Positions 18,239 through 25,455 of a stretch of DNA of 64,000 bases are shown here, in pieces. Source of the DNA: Allohoeflea poritis. GTDB taxonomy: Bacteria; Pseudomonadota; Alphaproteobacteria; Rhizobiales; Rhizobiaceae. The stretch is from contig NZ_JAPJZH010000006.1 in NCBI RefSeq assembly GCF_027889715.1, positions 62,001-126,000 on the forward strand, read 5' to 3'. Position 1 is the stretch's first letter, and the number at the start of each line of letters is the position of its first letter. The notes below the pieces were generated by a model. The model ran no database searches, had not been told where the DNA came from, and was given only the letters and a program-made list of their open reading frames with translations. The translations under genes and the position numbers were made by a program.

Positions 18239-19312
18239 TTACTCGGCCCGTTTTTGCAGTTTCGTCCGTCTTCTGTTCACTTCCGTCTCAAAATCCTTGA
18301 CCACTCCGGTCAGCTTGCGGGACCGGTTCGCACGCTTGGAATAGTGCTGCGCCATCGCCGTTGTGCGCTGCGCAAGCATGTCCGCAATCGTGCGATCGTC
18401 GTAACCCATCTCCGCAAGGATCGTCGCAACGGTGTGGCGCAGTCCTTTCAGCGTGAGGTCGGAGGGAATGAGCCCTTCCTCGACCATTTTGTTTCGCAGC
18501 TTCTGCCAGTTCTTGCGGAAGCCATCGACCGTGTATGGCTTGCCCTGCTGGTTCGCACCGACCGTGACGGCGGTATGCTCCTCCGCTTCGTCGATCGCCT
18601 CTTGCACCGGCGCCGGCAATGGTATCCAGACCGGCTCGCTGGTCTTTGCGCGTTTCGTGTCGATCATCCCGTCCTTGATCGCGGTGCGCGGCAACAGAAC
18701 GGCATCTTTCGGGTCCAGCGCGCAGAACATCATCAAACCGAGGATTGGCTTCATATTTGCCGGGCAGCGTTTCCAGACAATTTCACGGGCTTCGTCCGGC
18801 CAGGGCCGGTTCGCCTGGGGCGCGTTCTTCGGCTGGCGCACTTTCTTGATCCGGAACGCCGGATTGCTCTGCATATAGTCGCGGTCCGCGCCCCAGCCGA
18901 ACACCACCGACAGGACAGTCTGGGTGTAGTTGCCCCACTTGCGCCCCATCTTGGCAACGGCCTTGTCGCGGATCTTCGTCACCCGACCGCGCGTGAACCA
19001 CCGCAGCGAGGTGTTCTGGATCGGCTTGAGATAGTCGAAAATCTTCTGGTAGTCGGCCTGTGTGCGCGGCGCAAGGTCGGTAAAGACGACGTCCTTTTTA
19101 TAGTCTTCGATCAGCCGGCCGAGCGTGCCTGGCTTTGCATCGTCCTGGCCTTCATACAGGCGCCGGATTTCTTCACATCTCGCAAAAAACTGCGCCGATC
19201 CCATAGGGAACTTGTCGAGGTCGACGGGGATGCGCGACTTGCGGTGATAGCACCGTGGCTTTTTGTGGCGGTCCTTGTAGCAGTGGAACCCCTTGACGCG
19301 AACGAACGGCAT
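18239..19312 (-). CDS. Phage tyrosine recombinase (integrase)
   Basis: A 357-residue tyrosine recombinase that should insert and excise the prophage at the tRNA-Gln gene. An arm-binding/SAM-like N-terminal part (to about residue 165) precedes the catalytic domain with LKGLRHTVATIL (Arg292, His293) and the nucleophile Tyr324 in AQHYSKRAN. The first catalytic Arg, expected in a TGxR-like box, is not found at its place: the segment reads FCALDPKDAVLLPR (residues 196-209). The position often filled by a second His is Gln315, as in related rhizobial integrases. The gene reads toward the attachment site and its start abuts the excisionase-like gene. Confidence 0.93.
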   Translation of the reverse strand: MPFVRVKGFHCYKDRHKKPRCYHRKSRIPVDLDKFPMGSAQFFARCEEIRRLYEGQDDAKPGTLGRLIEDYKKDVVFTDLAPRTQADYQKIFDYLKPIQNTSLRWFTRGRVTKIRDKAVAKMGRKWGNYTQTVLSVVFGWGADRDYMQSNPAFRIKKVRQPKNAPQANRPWPDEAREIVWKRCPANMKPILGLMMFCALDPKDAVLLPRTAIKDGMIDTKRAKTSEPVWIPLPAPVQEAIDEAEEHTAVTVGANQQGKPYTVDGFRKNWQKLRNKMVEEGLIPSDLTLKGLRHTVATILAEMGYDDRTIADMLAQRTTAMAQHYSKRANRSRKLTGVVKDFETEVNRRRTKLQKRAE

Positions 19313-19548
19313 CAGTTCAACCCCTTCAAGACATCTTCATCGCTGTCGGGCCGATCACCTTTCAGGCCCTCTATCCATGCGTCGAGATCACGCATGTCAT
19401 AGAGTTTCTTACCATTTGGCATCTCAATGGGCGATATGCCCGTATAAACCGGGAACTGTCGGACGTTCAAACCGCAATACTCAGCCGCCTCGCGGACCGA
19501 CAGCATGCGGCGCGGTGTGACTTTGACGTTGAGTGTTGCGGTTGCCAT
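19312..19548 (-). CDS. Excisionase-like helix-turn-helix protein
   Basis: A 78-residue protein with a MerR/AlpA-like winged helix: LSVREAAEYCGLNVRQFPVY at about residues 16-35 and a wing ending in KLYDMRDLDAWIEGL. Small proteins of this kind next to an integrase gene usually direct excision or regulate the integrase. Its last base is the first base of the integrase frame, so the two are coupled. The ATG at 19548 abuts the stop of the D12 methyltransferase gene upstream. DNA target not known; the 9-bp repeats at 18206-18236 belong more probably to the integrase. Confidence 0.75.
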   Translation of the reverse strand: MATATLNVKVTPRRMLSVREAAEYCGLNVRQFPVYTGISPIEMPNGKKLYDMRDLDAWIEGLKGDRPDSDEDVLKGLN

Positions 19549-20409
19549 CTATCCGGTCCTCGTTTCTCCGAACAGTGGCATGTGTTCCGCTGTGAGCCGG
19601 TCCCATGCCAGCGGGTTGATCCAGAGCACTTCGACTCGCCGTTCTCCGCCCGTATGGGCGTCACGCTCGAGGCGGTGCCAGTCGGCAAGAAGATCGTCAT
19701 ATAGTGGGGACCGGTAGCCGCTGATAAGCACCATGCCTTCAACACCATGCAGAAAGTCGATCAGCCGCCCATGATCATCGTCGCTGTATTCGAACGAATA
19801 CTGGTGGCGCGGTCTGCTCCGTGCATCCTTTCTGTCCCTTGTCGAGTGCAGATAAGGCGGGTCGCAGTAGTGCAGCGTCGTCGGACTGTCGTGCTGCCCC
19901 ATGAGATCCAGTGCGTCCTTGTTTTCGATCACAACACCGCGCAGCCGATCGACAACTTCCGACAATCCCTTTGGCAGGTTCCGCCAGTCGTTTGCCGGTC
20001 CTGTCCCAGCGCGGTTCGAATTGGAACGAAAGCCGGACGAATTTTCGAGGTTGGAACCGGACCCGAAACCCATTGCACAGCGGACCACCATGCGCCTGGC
20101 ACGCTCGAAACTGTCATCACAGGGCTGGTAGGCGCGATTGAATTCGACGCGAGCGTAAGGTGTCAGCGCCACGGCGCGTATGAGATCCTTGGCACGGTCC
20201 GAACGCAGGACCTCGAATAAATTCACGATCTCACCGTCGATGTCGTTCCAGACTTCGACATGACTACGCTGCTTTCGCAGCAAAACCGATCCACCACCGC
20301 CGAACGGTTCGACATAGCAACGGTGTTTCGGGAAATGATCGATGATCCATGGTGCCAGCAACCACTTGCCGCCATGCCATCGGACGACTGGGCGAGACGG
20401 TGCGTTCAT
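19549..20409 (-). CDS. D12-class N6-adenine DNA methyltransferase (Dam-like)
   Basis: A 286-residue Dam-type methyltransferase. The SAM-binding motif is seen in RWHGGKWLLAPWI near the start and in YVEPFGGGGSVLL, and the catalytic DPPY motif in LHYCDPPYLHS near residue 187. It should methylate N6 of adenine in a short DNA site; the site is not readable from sequence. The start at 20409 has GGAGG upstream and overlaps the stop of the cytosine methyltransferase gene by 4 bases. No restriction endonuclease gene is nearby, so it is a solitary methylase, useful against host restriction or for phage gene control. Confidence 0.93.
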   Translation of the reverse strand: MNAPSRPVVRWHGGKWLLAPWIIDHFPKHRCYVEPFGGGGSVLLRKQRSHVEVWNDIDGEIVNLFEVLRSDRAKDLIRAVALTPYARVEFNRAYQPCDDSFERARRMVVRCAMGFGSGSNLENSSGFRSNSNRAGTGPANDWRNLPKGLSEVVDRLRGVVIENKDALDLMGQHDSPTTLHYCDPPYLHSTRDRKDARSRPRHQYSFEYSDDDHGRLIDFLHGVEGMVLISGYRSPLYDDLLADWHRLERDAHTGGERRVEVLWINPLAWDRLTAEHMPLFGETRTG

Positions 20410-22733
20410 GCTGCCTCCGCGAGATATTCTTCTGTCACCAGATGGGGACAGTTGGCAGCGACATGCGCCGCGGCCCATTGCGGAGACACAGAGTTTCCAG
20501 CACGGCCGATCTGATCGCTCTTCGTGAAACGGTTGCCATCATCGTCCTGGTCGATTTTGTAGGTGCGGGGAAATCCCTGTGCGTTAAACAGTTCGCGCGG
20601 CGTCAGCATGCGCAATCCGATATCGGCAATGACAAATGTGACACCCTGAATTTCGACGGTGACGAACTCGCCGCCGTTCCACACGCCGTGACTGCGCAGG
20701 AACTCGGCAACCTCCCGAGCGCGCGCCTCATGTTCCGGCCCGAACGGCGGGGCCTCGAGAGCAAGTTCCGCAAATCCGAACCGCGCCCGGTCCGTGGCAG
20801 TGTGGAGCGGTTCGTCGACCGCATGGCCAGCGGGCGCGGTGCCGTAATACTTCACCAGTGCCCCGGTAACCAGCGCCGACTGCCCGCCGCCGGCACAGAC
20901 CGCCCGCGCCGGATCGTCTGCTGCACTAGCGCGGCGGCTGGAACCCTTGAGCGAAAGCATATGGGCAGCAACAATGCCTTGCGTGCATCCCTTCCCGACG
21001 ATGGTCGATAGTGGCTTGCGCGCATCGTGGCCGGTAACCCCGGTGTTGTTCTGCACAAGGAAGGCCGAGGCCAGACACACGTCCGCCTTCGACGTCACCG
21101 TCGCCAGCGGTTCTTCACCGTTCCGTGGCCGACTTTGGGTAGCGCGGCCGCCGCAACCGACCAGGGTTGGAACAACGAGCGCCCGGTCCTGCGAATTGGT
21201 CACCGTGTTGTGCGGTTCGGTTACCGGATAGGCACGACGTCCGCCGCTGTCACCATGGGCAACACTCGCCATCAATGCGGTCACCAACGCGTGTTTCACG
21301 CCGCCGGCGACGACCGTGCCAAGCGGCTTCTCCGGATCAAGTGAACGCGGAGCCTGGCCTTTGCGCTCACCATAGCCGGTTTGCACAAGCGAAGCGGCAA
21401 TGCAGGCCAGGCCAGCGCCGCCCGCCGTGACCGTGTGCGTCGGCTCTCCCGCACCCTGAAACGGCTTGGCGGCGTTTCGCATCGTCATCAGATGTGGCGC
21501 AATGACCTGGTTCTGATCTTTCGTGCTTGCCGTGATCGTATGAGCGGGGTCGGTCGCGGATCTGATACCACCACCCTGCTGTGCGTAAGCGAGTACAGCA
21601 GTCATCAAACTGCCCGGTGCATGACCACCAGCGGTCACCGTAGCAGCCGGTAGTTCCACCGACCGCACGCGTGGATCGTGACCCGGCTTTTCGAGATATC
21701 TCGGCACAAGCACAGGGGAAACCACCCCTAATGGGGCAGCCCCGCCCGGACGTTTCACGAATGAATTGGCCGTCACGGTGGGAACAGGTTCATCCACGGG
21801 GCTGCCCGTTGCGCCTGAATTGAAACGGGCGATGGACGGCACTGCAACCGCTTTCTCTCCCCGATTGGCGCCGGTGACGGTCCGCAGCGGCTCACTGACG
21901 CTTTCAGTTCTCGCGCCGTGGGTGAGCGTGACGATGTAGGGCTCGAGCGCGTCCAGCACATAGCGCTTGATACCGCGCGCCGTGCGGGCGCCGGTGTTGT
22001 GCGCCAATGGGCGCACCGCCCGAAGTCCGTGCTTTTCCCAGATCTGCTCCTTGGTATCGAAAATCGACGGGCAGATGATGGTCCAATCGATCACATCCTC
22101 GGCCGCAGTTCTCCATTCAAGCAGTTTGCCGGCCTGTACATCCCTTGTCTTCGGATCGCCATGTGTCGCCTTCGGGAACACGGGCTGTGCCAATCGGCTC
22201 GCGATGATTGCGAGGCGTTTGCGAATTGTCGGCGCACCGTAGCTAAATGCGCGGCTTTCCCGCCAGGCGACACGATATCCGGCTTTCTTGAGGCGCTTCA
22301 CCCAGTCGTCAAACGTCTGTCCCGACAACTCCTTGATCGGCGTTCCGTCCTCATAGAGCGGACCCCATGTGCGGAATTCCTCGACGTTCTCAACCGCGAT
22401 AACGTCGGGCTTGCGCTTTTCGGCCCAATCGACAACGACCCAGGCCAGATCACGAATGTTGCGCTCTTTCGGTTTGCCGCCCTTCGCTTTCGAGAAGTGC
22501 TTGCAATCGGGGCTGGCCCATAGAAGGTCGACAGGCTCACCGGGGCGCACATCTAGCGGATCAACGGCCCATATGTCGTTGCAGAAGTGCTCTGTATCGG
22601 GATGGTTCGCCTTGTGCATCGCAATGGCGATGGGATCGTGGTTGATCGCAACGTCCGGCGAGCGGCCAAGCGCCATCTCGATACCCAAAGAGGCACCCCC
22701 GCCCCCGGCAAACAGATCGACTATCAGGCCCAT
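20406..22733 (-). CDS. C5-cytosine DNA methyltransferase with about 11 internal repeats
   Basis: A 775-residue m5C DNA methyltransferase. Motif I is DLFAGGGGASLG (residues 6-17), the catalytic Cys lies in ASPDCKHFSKA (residues 73-83), motif VI is VENVEEF, and motif X is GRAGNSVSPQWAAAHV near the end. Normal enzymes of this class have one PxxTVT-type motif VIII before a single recognition domain. Here an EP(L)xTVT-like unit recurs about 11 times between residues 281 and 650, with the T of TVT at 285, 319, 365, 399, 434, 473, 510, 545, 577, 611 and 645. This makes the protein almost twice the usual length. The 5' end overlaps the MT-A70-like gene by 10 bases. Confidence 0.93.
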   Translation of the reverse strand: MGLIVDLFAGGGGASLGIEMALGRSPDVAINHDPIAIAMHKANHPDTEHFCNDIWAVDPLDVRPGEPVDLLWASPDCKHFSKAKGGKPKERNIRDLAWVVVDWAEKRKPDVIAVENVEEFRTWGPLYEDGTPIKELSGQTFDDWVKRLKKAGYRVAWRESRAFSYGAPTIRKRLAIIASRLAQPVFPKATHGDPKTRDVQAGKLLEWRTAAEDVIDWTIICPSIFDTKEQIWEKHGLRAVRPLAHNTGARTARGIKRYVLDALEPYIVTLTHGARTESVSEPLRTVTGANRGEKAVAVPSIARFNSGATGSPVDEPVPTVTANSFVKRPGGAAPLGVVSPVLVPRYLEKPGHDPRVRSVELPAATVTAGGHAPGSLMTAVLAYAQQGGGIRSATDPAHTITASTKDQNQVIAPHLMTMRNAAKPFQGAGEPTHTVTAGGAGLACIAASLVQTGYGERKGQAPRSLDPEKPLGTVVAGGVKHALVTALMASVAHGDSGGRRAYPVTEPHNTVTNSQDRALVVPTLVGCGGRATQSRPRNGEEPLATVTSKADVCLASAFLVQNNTGVTGHDARKPLSTIVGKGCTQGIVAAHMLSLKGSSRRASAADDPARAVCAGGGQSALVTGALVKYYGTAPAGHAVDEPLHTATDRARFGFAELALEAPPFGPEHEARAREVAEFLRSHGVWNGGEFVTVEIQGVTFVIADIGLRMLTPRELFNAQGFPRTYKIDQDDDGNRFTKSDQIGRAGNSVSPQWAAAHVAANCPHLVTEEYLAEAA

Positions 22734-23338
22734 GCGTCCTCCGTCTTGAACTTTTCCAACTCATTGCCCCAGACCGACCAACCCGGACGTCTGGTACGTG
22801 AAAACAGGTCGCAGAGCCTTGCGTCTGGTCCTGCGTACTCCTCGCAGCGCTCGTAGAATTCATCGGGCTTGCGGCTATGCTCGCGCCTCGGTTCTATGAT
22901 CTGCTGCCTGACTGCCTTGGAGTGGCGGCGTGGACTGCCACGCCGACCGAGAACCACATACTCGGCGTTCTGGCGGGTGGTGTGTCCCGGCCCCATGAAG
23001 AAGTCGAACGGTCCGATGGGCTGGAAGAACCGGCCCTGCAGGCTCTTCTTGTTGACCTTGAGCCAGACAAACGCCATCGACGATGGCTTGAAGCCCCAAG
23101 CCTTCAAAACTGGTAGATGCGCGCCCTGTACCAGCAAGGGACCCGTGATCCACAGCATCAGGTGGCAGTCCCGCGCGGCTATGTCCTTGACAGGGAGCGC
23201 GCAAATCTGGTCGAGCGTGAGTGTCTTGTAGTGGCGCTCCGGGGACCGTCCGAGCCCCTTCGCCGACCATGCCTTGAACATCCAGGCACAGTCGGCGGCA
23301 ATGAGATCGAACGGTCCTTTTGGGAGCGGCGCGAACAT
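22724..23338 (-). CDS. MT-A70-family methyltransferase-like protein
   Basis: A 204-residue protein of the MT-A70 N6-adenine methyltransferase family, recognised by FDLIAADCAWMFKAWSAKG near the N-terminus, HYKTLTLDQICALPV, LMLWITGPLL and the late NAEYVVLGRRG and KPDEFYERCEEYAGPDARLC segments. The catalytic DPPW tetrad of the family is replaced by DCAW, so both prolines are missing, which raises doubt about ordinary catalysis. The start at 23338 shares one base with the stop of the XRE gene upstream (TGATG). It may modify phage DNA, or have become a binding protein. Confidence 0.83.
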   Translation of the reverse strand: MFAPLPKGPFDLIAADCAWMFKAWSAKGLGRSPERHYKTLTLDQICALPVKDIAARDCHLMLWITGPLLVQGAHLPVLKAWGFKPSSMAFVWLKVNKKSLQGRFFQPIGPFDFFMGPGHTTRQNAEYVVLGRRGSPRRHSKAVRQQIIEPRREHSRKPDEFYERCEEYAGPDARLCDLFSRTRRPGWSVWGNELEKFKTEDAWA

Positions 23339-23688
23339 CAGGCGGCTATCATCTCGACGGTCTTGATGACGGTGCCGCGCTGCTTCGGGTCCTTGATCCT
23401 TTCGAAGGCCGCGAGGAGCCGCTGGTTTTCCCGGCTGAGGACTGCGCCGCATTCCACCGGCGTGTCGATGCCGTCGTAGAACCTCTTGATGTCGACTTTC
23501 ATTATCTCCGCGAACTCAAGAAGCCTGCTGGCTGAAATCCGGTTGGTTCCCTTTTCATATTTCTGGATCTGCTGGAACGTGATGCCGGTGCGTTCCGCCA
23601 GCTTCTCTTGCGTCAAGCTGCGCGCAAGTCTCAACTGGCGCAGGTTGTGGCCGACCCTGACGTCAACGGGATGGGGAGTCTTGTTCAT
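23338..23688 (-). CDS. XRE-family transcriptional regulator (rhizobial PraR-like type)
   Basis: A 116-residue regulator with an XRE helix-turn-helix at about residues 12-70 (VGHNLRQLRLARSLTQEKLA, then FQQIQKYEKGTNRISASRLL). The C-terminal part, from about residue 75, is short and resembles that of chromosomal rhizobial XRE proteins rather than a cleavable phage repressor; there is no S24 peptidase domain. It heads the methyltransferase cluster, coupled to the MT-A70-like gene. It may control the methylase operon or the lysogeny decision. Its DNA site is not assigned. Confidence 0.88.
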   Translation of the reverse strand: MNKTPHPVDVRVGHNLRQLRLARSLTQEKLAERTGITFQQIQKYEKGTNRISASRLLEFAEIMKVDIKRFYDGIDTPVECGAVLSRENQRLLAAFERIKDPKQRGTVIKTVEMIAA

Positions 23689-23717
23689 GTTCGTTTCCTT
23701 TCTGATGCTGGGCGCGG

Positions 23718-24242
23718 TTAAGCCGCCTCACCCGTGTAGAGTTTGAGTGCTTTGTCGAACGGCTGATCGTTGAGAATGACGTGGCCTTCCTCGTTCCCGT
23801 AGCGCTTGCGGAAACCTTCAAGGACGGTCGGCGACAGCCGGTGAACCGACTCGACAACGCGGTTGTCCTTGGCACGGAACACCAGAACCTTGGACTTGAG
23901 CTTGCGCTTGAGGAGGCGGCGAAAGTGCCATTCCCAAACCAAGGCATGGCAGAGCCCTTCAAGCGATTCCTCAAGGCGCAGGGTTTCATCGCCAGCTTCA
24001 AAGGAATGCGGCGGATAGGTCTCAGCTATCCGCGCTTCCAGGTCCTGCAGTTTCTGGTGAAACTCGGCCCATTCACCGGACTTGGGCGGGTGGACGTTGT
24101 CTCCCCCGCCGTGCCCGGAGTTTTCAACGTTGGCGAAGTGTTTGCCATCCACGTAGACCTTAGCGGCGTAACATGGTGTCTCTTCTGATGCGCGGACGAT
24201 CAACTCGACCGCCTTCAATTCGATTTTCGGTTTCTCAGTCAT
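23718..24242 (-). CDS. Hypothetical phage protein, 174 aa
   Basis: I do not recognise this protein. It has 174 residues, no membrane segment, a conserved-looking N-terminal part (IELKAVELIVRASEETPCYA) and a Lys/Arg-rich middle (RRLLKRKLKSKVLVFRAKD). The composition is normal for a folded cytoplasmic protein. It begins with GGAG upstream at about 24250 and is transcribed leftward with the methyltransferase genes; a strong hairpin (24268-24302) lies just upstream. Position in the leftward early operon suggests a role in lysogeny, DNA modification or host takeover, with no direct evidence. Confidence 0.7.
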   Translation of the reverse strand: MTEKPKIELKAVELIVRASEETPCYAAKVYVDGKHFANVENSGHGGGDNVHPPKSGEWAEFHQKLQDLEARIAETYPPHSFEAGDETLRLEESLEGLCHALVWEWHFRRLLKRKLKSKVLVFRAKDNRVVESVHRLSPTVLEGFRKRYGNEEGHVILNDQPFDKALKLYTGEAA

Positions 24243-24267
24243 GTTGTCTCCTCTCGTGGGATGATGT

Positions 24268-24302
24268 GCGGCCCGGGACCCTGCGGCATTGTCCCGGGCC
24301 GC
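24268..24302 (-). promoter_or_regulatory. Perfect 12-bp stem-loop between two leftward genes
   Basis: GCGGCCCGGGAC (24268-24279) and GTCCCGGGCCGC (24291-24302) form a perfect 12-bp stem with an 11-base loop. No T-run follows on the minus strand, so it is not a standard intrinsic terminator. It could be an attenuator, a processing or RNA-stability element between the genes ending at 24309 and beginning at 24242. Confidence 0.6.
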
Positions 24303-24308
24303 TGACGC

Positions 24309-24680
24309 TCAAACGACACTCTTGGGAAATGGTCGCGAGCGAGCCCGTTTTTGGGTGAGCTTCTTGTTGCGGATGTCGAACCACCATTTGAGCAGGACGC
24401 CGGTGTAAGCCTGACGCACTTCGTCAGACAGGCCCGACATCAGCTCGCTGGAAAGCCGCTTTTCGATCCAATGAAACTGCTTGTTGGTCGTGAGACCAAT
24501 CAGGCAGCGGAAATCATCGGCCAACCGCCGGTCCGCCTCGTCACAATTGGTGACGTCACAGGGCGGTCGGTCGATGTTCCAGTGCCCCCACCGATCGAGG
24601 GCTTCCACAAGACACGCCGAATCGGCGGCGCTGGAATGTGTAGATTCTTCAGTGAAATCCGCAGGCTGTATCGAAAGCAT
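24309..24680 (-). CDS. Hypothetical phage protein, first gene of the leftward operon
   Basis: I do not recognise this 123-residue protein. It has a Trp-containing central part (ALDRWGHWNIDRPPCDVTNC) and a basic C-terminus (RNKKLTQKRARSRPFPKSVV), and no signal or membrane segment. The start is uncertain: the ATG at 24680 has GGGGA 7 bases before it; the ATG at 24686 is too close to that sequence. It is the first gene after the putative leftward promoter whose spacer holds operator O1, so it should be expressed early or in lysogeny under repressor control. Confidence 0.6.
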   Translation of the reverse strand: MLSIQPADFTEESTHSSAADSACLVEALDRWGHWNIDRPPCDVTNCDEADRRLADDFRCLIGLTTNKQFHWIEKRLSSELMSGLSDEVRQAYTGVLLKWWFDIRNKKLTQKRARSRPFPKSVV

Positions 24681-24704
24681 ATCCATTTCCCCAAGTGCAG
24701 GGAA

Positions 24705-24733
24705 ACAATATTGGCATTTTGCCAATCTTTCAA
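24705..24733 (-). promoter_or_regulatory. Leftward promoter with operator O1 in its spacer
   Basis: On the minus strand TTGAAA (24733-24728) and TATTGT (24710-24705) are separated by 17 bases. The perfect 17-bp palindrome ATTGGCA-TTT-TGCCAAT (24710-24726) fills this spacer. Transcription would start about 24698, giving a leader of about 18 bases to the gene at 24680. A repressor bound to O1 would exclude RNA polymerase directly. Confidence 0.65.
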
Positions 24734-24740
24734 GCCTCTT

Positions 24741-24789
24741 TATTGGCATTCTGCCAATATTTGCGTGCCAAGTTATCAACAGGTAGACT
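24741..24789 (+). promoter_or_regulatory. Operator O2 and putative rightward promoter
   Basis: Operator O2 is the 19-bp perfect inverted repeat TATTGGCA-TTC-TGCCAATA (24741-24759), its centre 32 bp (three helical turns) from that of O1. Directly after it TTGCGT (24761-24766), 17 bases and TAGACT (24784-24789) form a plausible rightward promoter for the 72-residue gene at 24845. The promoter part is weaker evidence than the operator itself. Confidence 0.55.
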
Positions 24790-24844
24790 ACTCGCGGAAA
24801 GTGTATCGCTGCCGACACCTTCAAAATAAGGCTGCAAACCGAGA

Positions 24845-25063
24845 ATGGATGCTCAAAATGAAAAGCTGAAAAAGTCGATGCTAAACCGCTGGGCCGCGCG
24901 TATCGTCGCGGATCTGCCAGAGAACGACGATGACGCTACGAAGGTACTGGATATGGCGCGCGAGATGGTGCTGACCGTCGGAACGCATGCCGAGCCAATC
25001 GACAAAGACGATCCCCAGAAGCCAGGCGAGAACGTTACGCAGATTTACCCTGGAAATCGGTAA
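24845..25063 (+). CDS. Small hypothetical protein, 72 aa
   Basis: An acidic 72-residue protein (about half of the residues from 22 to 66 are charged or small), with one Trp and no recognised domain. The composition NDDDATKVLDMAREMVLTVG suggests a single helical unit. It begins shortly after operator O2 and its stop region overlaps the stop end of the convergent repressor gene by 29 bases. It may be a small regulator or antirepressor of the switch region. The ribosome-binding site is weak (CCGAGA), so existence is likely but not certain. Confidence 0.5.
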   Translation: MDAQNEKLKKSMLNRWAARIVADLPENDDDATKVLDMAREMVLTVGTHAEPIDKDDPQKPGENVTQIYPGNR

Positions 25064-25382
25064 GGGCCGCCAGCAACTTTTCCCTGACTTCCCACGCCAT
25101 ACCGGCATCCGAGCCGAGATAGAGCCAGTCCAGGGATACGTGCCAGCGCCGGCGGATCTTGAGCGCCGCGCCCGATGGGAGCGATCGGCGCCCTTTTTCA
25201 TACTTGTTGAAATCCGCCGGCTCGATGTCGCATTGCGTGGCAAACGCACGCTGCTGATCAAAGCCCATCGCCAATCGAAGAAGCAGCAGACGGTCCCCGA
25301 GTTCGCTCGGGTAGTCGGCCATTAAATTGGGCCGCGCAACGCTCTGATTCTTCTCGTTCGACATGGTGTGAGGATTCTGCAT
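25035..25382 (-). CDS. XRE-family phage repressor, 115 aa
   Basis: A 115-residue helix-turn-helix protein: YPSELGDRLLLLRLAMGFDQ begins the first helices, and DIEPADFNKYEKGRRSLPSG holds the recognition helix and the family's typical N-KYE-G-R turn. It lacks a peptidase S24 domain, so it would not be inactivated by RecA-type cleavage. The start at 25382 (ATG) has only a weak GGA; 25364 is the alternative. It is divergent from the Cro-like gene, with operator O3 between them, and so is the best candidate for the protein that binds the TTGGCA-N3-TGCCAA operators. Confidence 0.82.
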   Translation of the reverse strand: MQNPHTMSNEKNQSVARPNLMADYPSELGDRLLLLRLAMGFDQQRAFATQCDIEPADFNKYEKGRRSLPSGAALKIRRRWHVSLDWLYLGSDAGMAWEVREKLLAALTDFQGKSA

Positions 25383-25416
25383 TGTCCGATCACCAATACC
25401 ATTGCTTATATGCCTA

Positions 25417-25445
25417 TTGCTTAATGTTGGCATTTTGCCTATTGA
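25417..25445 (+). promoter_or_regulatory. Rightward early promoter with operator O3 in its spacer
   Basis: TTGCTT (25417-25422) and TATTGA (25440-25445) are separated by 17 bases. The spacer and -10 box contain GTTGGCA-TTT-TGCCTAT (25426-25442), an imperfect copy of operators O1 and O2. The ATG of the Cro-like gene is at 25456, only about 4 bases after the expected start point, so its mRNA would be almost leaderless. A further half-site TGCCTATTG lies at 25411-25419. Confidence 0.65.
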
Positions 25446-25455
25446 TTTAAAGGCA

